From: DATARR01 sp036376245
GTDB lineage: Bacteria; Acidobacteriota; Thermoanaerobaculia; Multivoradales; UBA5704
Direction: 5' to 3'
DNA length: 64,000 bases
Assembly (NCBI GenBank): GCA_036376245.1
Contig: DASVAS010000023.1
Location: 124,001 to 188,000, forward strand
The notes beneath the pieces are model-generated. The model was given only the letters and a program-made list of their open reading frames with translations. It had not been told where the DNA came from and made no database searches. The stretch's first letter is position 1, and each line of letters begins with the position of its first letter. Of the stretch, positions 58,280 through 64,000 are shown piece after piece. The translations under genes were made by a program, and so were the position numbers.

Positions 58280-61165
58280 GTGGACCCTGAACGATGGCAC
58301 GAGGTGGACCGTCTCTTTGAGGAAGCCCTGGATCGACCGCCGGCGGAGCGGCCGGCGTTTCTCGACGCCGCGTGCGCCGGGGACACCGCTCTCCGGCGGC
58401 AGGTGGAGCGGCTGCTCGCCGCCGATGAGGAGGTGGATGGATTTCTGACCGGTACGTCCGGTCAGTTGCTGGAAACGGCGTTCGGCGATGGGAAGGAGGG
58501 CCCAACGCTCTCCGGCCGCACCATCTCCCATTTCCGGATCGGAGAGCCTCTGGGCAGCGGCGGCATGGGCGTGGTCTATGAAGCGGAGGACACCCGGCTC
58601 GGCCGCCGCGTGGCTTTGAAGTTCCTGGCCCCGGGGCTGGTCCGCGACCCGGGGGCCAAAGCCCGGTTCCTCCTGGAGGCGCGGGCGGCCTCGGCCCTGG
58701 ATCACATCAATCTCTGCACGGTCCTCGAGGCCGGGGAGAGCGAGGACGGCCTCTTTTTCCTCGCCATGCCCCGTTATGAGGGCGAGAGCCTCGAACGCCG
58801 CCTCGCCCGCGGCCCCTTGCCGGTCGAGGAAGCTCTCGAGATCGCCGTCCAGACCGCCCGCGGGCTTGCTAAGGCGCACGCGCACGGGATCGTCCACCGC
58901 GACGTGAAGCCAGGAAACCTCTTCGTGACCCGCGACGGCGTCGTGAAGATCCTCGACTTCGGTATCGCCAAGCTCACGGGCGAAGTGGAGCCCACCGCTC
59001 CGGACACGTCCTCCTACATGTCGCCGGAGCCCACCCGGCGTGGCGCTCTCCTGGGCACACCCTCCTACATGGCGCCGGAACAGACGCGGGGCGAGCCGGT
59101 CGACGCCCGGGTGGACGTGTGGTCGCTGGGGGTGGTCCTTTACGAGATGCTCGCCGGCCGGCGGCCGTTCTCCGGTGATACCGGCGCGGCCGTGGTCCAT
59201 GCCGTGCTCCACAGGACTCCGGAGCCCTTGACGCACCTGCGGCCCGACATGCCGGCGGAGCTCGGCCGTATCCTCTCCCGCATGCTGGCCAAGGACCCGG
59301 GGCAACGCTATGCGGATGCGGCGGAGGTCTTGGCCGACCTGCGGAGCGCCTTGGGTCTGCCGGCCACGGGAAGCAGCCTGAGCCCTTCAGCCCCGCGCTG
59401 GCCGCGCCGCTGGCTCGGCTGGGCGGCCCTCGGGACCGTCGTGCTGGCGGCCGGCGCCGTCCTGGGCTTCCTGGCCTGGAGGAGAGACGGCACGCCACCC
59501 GCCCCGCAGATCGTCCGGTTGACCGATCTCGAGGGGAGCGAGACCTCCCCCAGCCTGTCGCCTGACGGCACGTTCTTCGTCTACAGCAAGAAGATCGACG
59601 GCAACTACGACCTGTTCCTCCAGCGGGTGATGGGGGGCAGACCCATCAACTTGACCGCGGACTCACCGGCCAACGACACCCAGCCCGCTTTCTCGCCTGA
59701 TGGCCAACAGATCGCCTTCCGGTCCGCCCGGGAGGGCGGTGGCATCTTTCTCATGGGGGCCACCGGCGAATCCGTCAAGCGCCTGACCGACTTCGGGTTC
59801 AACCCGGCCTGGTCCCCCGACGGCCGGGAGATCGCGGTCGGCACCGGGGGAGTTGCCGACCCCAGGTCACGATCCCCGTCGAGCCAGATCGTCCGCATCG
59901 ACATCGCCACCGGGGCGCGGCGGCCGCTGGCGGTCCAGGACGGCGTCCAACCGGCCTGGTCTCCCAACGGCCTGCGGATCGCTTATTGGGGTCTCGCGCA
60001 GCCCGGAAGCCGCCGCGTCATCTGGACGGTTCCTCTGGACGGCGGCGGATCTCCGGTCCCGGTGGTCGACGATACCTTCTACAACTGGAGCCCCGCGTGG
60101 TCTCCCGACGGCCGGTTTCTGTATTTCGCGAGCGACCGGGGCGGGAGCATGAACCTCTGGAGGGTCGCCGTCGACGAGCGCTCGGGCCGGGTGTTGAGCA
60201 TCCCGCAGCCGATCACCGCCTCCACGGAGTGGAGCGCGCTGCCGAGCCTCTCCCGCGATGGGCAACGCCTGATCTACGCCACGAAAAACAGCCGCAGCTT
60301 TGTCGAGCTGGTCCCTTTCAACCCGGAGACGGCCCAGGTCGCCGGTCCTCCCACCCTGGCTTATCAAGGGGCGCGTGCCATCACCTCCTGTGACGTTTCT
60401 CCCGATGGAGCCTGGCTGGCCCTGTGGGCCGCTTCCCCTACGGAGGACCTCCTTCTGGTCAAGTCCGACGGCGGCGACCTGCGGCAGTTGACGAACGATC
60501 CCGCCCGCGACCGGACCCCCTACTGGTCCCCGGACGGCAGCCGGATCCTGTTCGCCTCGAATCGCAGCGGCAAGTACGAAGCCTGGACGATCCGGCCCGA
60601 CGGCAGCGGCTTGACCCAGATCACACACCTCCCCGATCAGTCGGTGCTCCATCCTTTCTGGGCGCCGGACGGCAAGCGGATCGGCTTCTACTATTCTTCC
60701 CACGGGACGGCCCTCCTGGACCTCCTTGGCCCCCAGTCCCGGCCGCGCGTGCTCCCTCCGGTTGAAGGTGGCCAGATCTTCGACGGTTCAGCCTGGTCCA
60801 AGGATGGTGGCTCCCTCGCTGGAGAGATGTCGGCCGGGCAGGGGGAGGGGACGCAGGGGGTGATCCTGTGGTCTCTTGCGGACAACACCTACCGCCGCGT
60901 CTCTCCGATCGGGAGTAATCCAGTTTTTCTCCGTCGTGGGCCGCGGCTCCTCTTCAACGAGGTTGGCACCATTCGGCTCGCCGATGTGACGAGTGGAGAG
61001 GTGCGGACCGTGCTCTCTCCTCCCCCTCACTCCTTGTTCGACTGGGTAGGCGTCAGACCGGACGACAGAGCTCTGTGCACGGTGCGGAACACCAACGAAG
61101 GTGACATCTGGAGCTTGTCGCTGGCCGCGTCGACCACCTTGACTTCCGCCAAGGTGGTCGACTAG
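58280..61165 (+). CDS. Membrane Ser/Thr protein kinase with C-terminal PD40 beta-propeller
   Basis: 961 residues from GTG 58280, with GGAGGAG just upstream. The N-terminal 80 residues are a helical domain typical of these kinases. Kinase domain: GSGGMG loop (92-97), K114 (VALKF), HRDVKPGN (D208), DFG (226-228) and GTPSYMAPEQ, so it should be active. The activation segment has a local repeat, SYMSPEPTRRG then SYMAPEQTRG. A single membrane helix (about 373-395) links to a periplasmic TolB-like propeller with PD40 repeats (SLSPDGTFFVYS, AFSPDGQQIAFRS, AWSPDGRFLYFAS and others). Its partner is likely the sigma factor encoded 20 bp upstream. Confidence 0.94.
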   Translation: MDPERWHEVDRLFEEALDRPPAERPAFLDAACAGDTALRRQVERLLAADEEVDGFLTGTSGQLLETAFGDGKEGPTLSGRTISHFRIGEPLGSGGMGVVYEAEDTRLGRRVALKFLAPGLVRDPGAKARFLLEARAASALDHINLCTVLEAGESEDGLFFLAMPRYEGESLERRLARGPLPVEEALEIAVQTARGLAKAHAHGIVHRDVKPGNLFVTRDGVVKILDFGIAKLTGEVEPTAPDTSSYMSPEPTRRGALLGTPSYMAPEQTRGEPVDARVDVWSLGVVLYEMLAGRRPFSGDTGAAVVHAVLHRTPEPLTHLRPDMPAELGRILSRMLAKDPGQRYADAAEVLADLRSALGLPATGSSLSPSAPRWPRRWLGWAALGTVVLAAGAVLGFLAWRRDGTPPAPQIVRLTDLEGSETSPSLSPDGTFFVYSKKIDGNYDLFLQRVMGGRPINLTADSPANDTQPAFSPDGQQIAFRSAREGGGIFLMGATGESVKRLTDFGFNPAWSPDGREIAVGTGGVADPRSRSPSSQIVRIDIATGARRPLAVQDGVQPAWSPNGLRIAYWGLAQPGSRRVIWTVPLDGGGSPVPVVDDTFYNWSPAWSPDGRFLYFASDRGGSMNLWRVAVDERSGRVLSIPQPITASTEWSALPSLSRDGQRLIYATKNSRSFVELVPFNPETAQVAGPPTLAYQGARAITSCDVSPDGAWLALWAASPTEDLLLVKSDGGDLRQLTNDPARDRTPYWSPDGSRILFASNRSGKYEAWTIRPDGSGLTQITHLPDQSVLHPFWAPDGKRIGFYYSSHGTALLDLLGPQSRPRVLPPVEGGQIFDGSAWSKDGGSLAGEMSAGQGEGTQGVILWSLADNTYRRVSPIGSNPVFLRRGPRLLFNEVGTIRLADVTSGEVRTVLSPPPHSLFDWVGVRPDDRALCTVRNTNEGDIWSLSLAASTTLTSAKVVD

Positions 61166-61202
61166 CCGCACGATCCCGGAGCTCACTTGAGCATCGGTAA
61201 TA

Positions 61203-61409
61203 TCAGCCCGAGCAAACTATTACCTGGCAAGTGTCGGCACTGCAAAAGATGCCGCCGTCCTCGGTACTCGTCCCCACGTCCATTGCCCTCCCTCCTCTGG
61301 CCAGCTCAAGGAGCGCCGGATCACTGAGGAACCGGATCGTTTCGCGGTTGAGGCTGAGGCGGCGCGGCTTCCGACTCTGTTCCTGACCCTTTGTCTTATT
61401 CTTCTTCAA
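61203..61409 (-). CDS. Lanthipeptide-like (class I leader) RiPP precursor peptide
   Basis: 68 residues from TTG 61409, with GGAG 7 bp upstream. The leader has the pattern LSLNRETIRFLSD followed by ALLELARGG, close to class I lanthipeptide leaders (KLxLNKETI...L...GG), with the double-Gly cleavage site at 39-40. The 28-residue core has three Cys (56, 61, 66) plus Ser/Thr at 47-49, 57, 60 and 67, so thioether rings are possible. No LanB, LanC, protease or exporter is visible in the window, so the modifying enzymes would lie elsewhere. It is convergent with the kinase gene. The assignment rests on the leader and core pattern only. Confidence 0.7.
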   Translation of the reverse strand: MKKNKTKGQEQSRKPRRLSLNRETIRFLSDPALLELARGGRAMDVGTSTEDGGIFCSADTCQVIVCSG

Positions 61410-61624
61410 GGTGAGTCTCCTATTATCAGAACTGGACCGACATGGCCCAGCGTCTTCCCGGGAACAAACGCCGATCAGGAGCGGACCGCATCCCCTTGGA
61501 GCCATGTGATGTCCTTCTCCAAGGAAGCTCCTCCCAAAGCGGTCGAGATCTGGGGCGCTCTGCAGAGAGATGCGCAATCGCGGGGCGAAGTTCGTCACCT
61601 CGCCCGGACCGGTAGAATTGGCGG
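61410..61624. other. Intergenic tract upstream of the RiPP precursor
   Basis: No gene supported on either strand. Read on the minus strand it contains TGATAAT about 15 bp before the precursor's Shine-Dalgarno, which is too close for a standard -10 unless the transcript is very short-leadered. Small open frames here lack ribosome binding sites and recognisable products. Confidence 0.35.
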
Positions 61625-61870
61625 GTGCCCTTCATCTACATCCTCCGCTGCGCCGACGGCACCCTCTACACGGGCATCGCCAAGGACTTCGAACGCCGGC
61701 TCGCCCAGCACCAGGCCGGGAAGGCGTCCCGCTACACCCGGGCGCGCCTGCCGGTGACGGTGGTCTGGACGCGCGAGGCCGTGTCCTGGAGCGCGGCGCT
61801 GCGGGAGGAGATCCGGATCAAGCGGATGAGCCGGGTGGCGAAGGAGGAGATGGTGCGGGCCCGCCTATAA
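61625..61870 (+). CDS. GIY-YIG nuclease-fold protein (UPF0213-like)
   Basis: 81 residues from GTG 61625. A minimal GIY-YIG domain: YILRC (the GIY strand), LYTGIAKDFERRLAQH (the YIG strand with the catalytic-region Arg), and a C-terminal helix with ALREEIRIKRM holding the conserved Glu. Proteins of this single-domain size are widespread, and their cellular role is unknown. It is followed 10 bp later by the ABC-F gene on the same strand. Confidence 0.9.
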   Translation: MPFIYILRCADGTLYTGIAKDFERRLAQHQAGKASRYTRARLPVTVVWTREAVSWSAALREEIRIKRMSRVAKEEMVRARL

Positions 61871-61880
61871 TCCCCCTCCC

Positions 61881-63695
61881 ATGCCGCCGACCCCGCTCCT
61901 CAGCTGCGAATCGATCTCCAAAGGCTTCGGCGTCCGGCCGCTGTTCGAAAACCTCTCTTTCGGGATCTCCGAAGGGGACCGGGTAGGGCTCATCGGCCCC
62001 AACGGGTCGGGGAAGTCGACGCTTCTCCGCATCCTGGCCGGAATCGAGGTCCCGGACTCCGGCTCCCGCACCCTGCGCCGGGGCATCCGCATGGGGTACG
62101 TCCCCCAGGACCCGTCGTTCCCGGAGGGGCGCACGGTCGAGGAGATCCTCGCCGAAGCCCTGGCGGACGACCCCGCGGAGGAGTACGAAAAGATGACCCG
62201 GGTGGCGGTGTCGCTCGGCCGGGCGGGGTTCAACGATCCCACCCAGGCGGTGGACATCCTCTCCGGCGGCTGGCGCAAGCGGCTGGCCATCGCCCGCGAG
62301 ATGGTCAAGGCGCCGGACATCCTCCTGATGGACGAGCCCACGAACCACCTGGACGTCGAGGGCATCCTGTGGCTGGAGGAGCTGCTGCGCAGCGAGCCGC
62401 TGGCGTTTCTCGTGGTCAGCCACGACCGCTACTTCCTGGAGAACGTCGCCACGCGGATGATCGAGCTGGACCGCCGCTATCCCGAGGGGATCTTCCAGGC
62501 GCCCGGCACCTACAGCGACTTCCTGGAGAAGCGGGACGAGGTGCTGCGCAACCAGGCCGAGTACCAGGCCTCGCTCGCCAACCGCGTCCGCCGCGAGGTG
62601 GAATGGCTGAAGCGCGGGGCCAAGGCGCGCACCACCAAGGCCAAGGGGCGCATCCAGGAGGCGGAGCGGCTGATCTCCGAGCTGCAGGAGATGAAGGAGC
62701 GGACCGGGCCGGCGGCGAACGCCCGCGCCGGGATCGACTTCAACGCCTCGGACCGCAAGACCAGGAAGCTCCTGGTGGCCCACGGCCTCGCCAAGTCGTT
62801 CGACGGCAGGAAGATCTTCTCCGGGCTCGACTTGCGGCTCGTCCCCGGCATGAAGCTGGGGCTTCTGGGGCCGAACGGCAGCGGCAAGACCACGCTGCTC
62901 TCCCTGCTCGACGGCACCCTGGAGCCGGACGCCGGATCGATCGAGCGGGCGGAGTGGCTGCGCACGGTGCGCTTCGAGCAGAGCCGCGAGACCCTGGACC
63001 GCACCGTCTCGCTGCGCCGGGCGCTGGCGCCGGAGTCCGACTCGGTGGTCTACCAGGACCGCCCGATCCACGTGGCGTCCTGGGCGAAGCGGTTCCTGTT
63101 CCGGACCGAGCAGCTCGATACGCCCGTCTCGCGGCTCTCCGGCGGCGAGCAGGCGCGCATCCTCATCGCCCGCCTGATGCTCCAGCCGGCGGACCTGCTG
63201 ATCCTGGACGAGCCGACGAACGACCTGGACATCCCGACGCTGGAGGTGCTGGAGGAGAGCCTCCTGGAGTTCCCCGGCGCGCTGGTCCTGGTGACCCACG
63301 ACCGCTATCTGCTGGAGAACGTCTCGACGCACGTGCTGGCCCTGGACGGCAAGGGTGGGCATCAATACTTCGCGGACTACGCGCAGTGGGAGGCGCACCG
63401 CGAATCCGCCGAAGCCGCGCCGAAGCCCGCCGCCCCCAAGCCGGCGGCGACGCCGAAGGAGACGAAGCCGTCGAAGAAGCTCTCCTATCGCGAGCAGCAG
63501 GAGTGGGACCGGATGGAGGAGAAGGTCCTCGAAGCCGAGGACGCGCTGGCCGCCGCGCAGGCGGCGGTGGAGGACCCGGCGGTGGCCAGCAATCCCACGG
63601 AGCTCCAGGCCCGCTGCGCCGCCATGGAGACGGCGCGGGTGGAGGTCGAACGGCTGTACGCGCGGTGGGCGGAGCTGGAGGAGAAGCAGAAGTAG
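61881..63695 (+). CDS. uup: ABC-F ATPase, Uup type
   Basis: 604 residues with two ABC domains and no membrane part. First Walker A GPNGSGKS (39-46), signature LSGGW, and Walker B LLMDEPTNHLD. Second Walker A GPNGSGKT (330-337), signature LSGGEQ, and Walker B LILDEPTNDLD. The linker between the domains is of normal length, and a C-terminal coiled-coil domain beginning KKLSYREQQEWDRMEEKV is the hallmark of Uup. ABC-F proteins act on the ribosome; Uup is linked to DNA-transposon precise excision and ribosome assembly. An Ala/Pro/Lys-rich linker precedes the coiled coil. Confidence 0.93.
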   Translation: MPPTPLLSCESISKGFGVRPLFENLSFGISEGDRVGLIGPNGSGKSTLLRILAGIEVPDSGSRTLRRGIRMGYVPQDPSFPEGRTVEEILAEALADDPAEEYEKMTRVAVSLGRAGFNDPTQAVDILSGGWRKRLAIAREMVKAPDILLMDEPTNHLDVEGILWLEELLRSEPLAFLVVSHDRYFLENVATRMIELDRRYPEGIFQAPGTYSDFLEKRDEVLRNQAEYQASLANRVRREVEWLKRGAKARTTKAKGRIQEAERLISELQEMKERTGPAANARAGIDFNASDRKTRKLLVAHGLAKSFDGRKIFSGLDLRLVPGMKLGLLGPNGSGKTTLLSLLDGTLEPDAGSIERAEWLRTVRFEQSRETLDRTVSLRRALAPESDSVVYQDRPIHVASWAKRFLFRTEQLDTPVSRLSGGEQARILIARLMLQPADLLILDEPTNDLDIPTLEVLEESLLEFPGALVLVTHDRYLLENVSTHVLALDGKGGHQYFADYAQWEAHRESAEAAPKPAAPKPAATPKETKPSKKLSYREQQEWDRMEEKVLEAEDALAAAQAAVEDPAVASNPTELQARCAAMETARVEVERLYARWAELEEKQK

Positions 63696-63732
63696 GAGGG
63701 ACTTCAGTGTGTATGGCTGACGGAGGCGGCAT

Positions 63733-63913
63733 GCCCTCCGAGACCTCACCCCCTGGCCCCCTCTCCCTCCGCCCTCCCGTCCGCCGGGAGAGGGGGAACG
63801 ATGATTCAACGGTCTTGCCGAGGCCAAGAAGACCTCAATCGCAGGGCCCTCCCTCTCCCGGGGGCGGGCGGCAGGGAGATGGGAGAGGGACCGAGGGTGA
63901 GGTCTCGGAGGGC
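63733..63913 (+). mobile_element. MITE-like palindromic element, copy 3
   Basis: About 181 bp with perfect terminal inverted repeats: GCCCTCCGAGACCTCACCC at the left and its complement GGGTGAGGTCTCGGAGGGC at the right. This is the cleanest of the three copies, so probably the most recent. It lies between the ABC-F gene and the gene at the window's right edge. Confidence 0.8.
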
Positions 63914-63929
63914 AGGGCGCTCCGTCTGG

Positions 63930-64000
63930 CTAGACGTCCAGATCCCGCCCGCGCCCTCCCCGCAGCGCCCGCGCTCCCATCAGCAGCCCGGCCCCGATGC
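63930..64000 (-). CDS. C-terminal end of a gene entering from the right edge
   Basis: On the minus strand one frame is open from the window edge to a TAG at 63930-63932, giving about 23 residues ending RGGRGRDLDV. The stretch AGLLMGARALRG looks like the end of a membrane helix followed by a basic tail, so it may be the C-terminus of a membrane protein. No identification is possible. Confidence 0.4.
   Translation of the reverse strand, partial: IGAGLLMGARALRGGRGRDLDV

Noticed and set aside
61818..63827. Long minus-strand frame opposite the ABC-F gene
   Set aside because: Shadow of a high-GC gene; its start lies in the dispersed repeat element and it has no domain.

Overview
This GC-rich window (roughly two-thirds G+C by eye) looks like chromosomal DNA from an Acidobacteriota-type bacterium, possibly Thermoanaerobaculia-like. 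That placement is inferred from a combination of traits: a duplicated-permease ABC exporter with a PadR regulator, an ECF sigma factor followed by a Ser/Thr kinase with a PD40 beta-propeller, a winged-helix/TPR regulator, futalosine-pathway menaquinone genes, and saccharopine-type lysine catabolism. No rRNA is present. No phage or transposase gene was seen.

Layout. 1-1.3 kb: a nucleotidyltransferase-like gene, a periodic hairpin array and a small conserved unknown gene. 1.3-2.1 kb: rsmA. 2.2-10.6 kb: a tightly overlapping MoxR/DUF58/Bat (aerotolerance-type) operon whose third gene carries an in-frame insertion of a 182-bp palindromic repeat. 10.8-24.8 kb: a GAF-GGDEF protein, saccharopine dehydrogenase-like and aminoadipate-semialdehyde dehydrogenase-like genes flanking an O-antigen-ligase-like protein, a lipid kinase, an SSS transporter with a small partner, a thioredoxin-like ferredoxin, an AraC regulator, a winged-helix/TPR regulator and mqnC. 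24.8-34.9 kb: a long minus-strand housekeeping cluster (tRNA-Lys, tRNA-Leu, tig, clpP, clpX, lon, engB, rho, mqnA, mqnC), with thiS and a conserved unknown gene upstream. 35-43.4 kb: moaA with a structured leader, a large secreted protein with one CxxCH site, the ADOP permease/PadR pair, a nucleotidyltransferase pair and a Uma2-type nuclease. 43.7-52.7 kb: acyl-CoA catabolism genes (three crotonases, a thiolase), a class I GATase, a kynureninase-like enzyme, a collagen-like/S74 surface protein and a Fic gene bracketed by repeats. 52.7-55.6 kb: a gene-poor, repeat-rich stretch with three small unknown genes and an orphan CRISPR array. 55.6-64 kb: kup, ECF sigma plus kinase, a lanthipeptide-like precursor, a GIY-YIG protein and a Uup-type ABC-F ATPase.

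The most unusual features lie outside ordinary genes. (1) Two copies of a ~100-bp element made of three TGTCGA/TCGACA palindromes bracket the Fic gene. (2) A 68-residue lanthipeptide-like precursor sits at 61.2-61.4 kb with no modification enzyme in view. (3) A dispersed ~182-bp terminal-inverted-repeat element occurs three times, and one copy now encodes part of the N-terminus of a Bat-operon protein. (4) There are several independent hairpin arrays, some with about 42-bp periodicity. (5) Three repeats spaced exactly 11 bp precede a PhoB/OmpR-type winged-helix gene. All assignments come from reading sequence and translations; no database search was possible.
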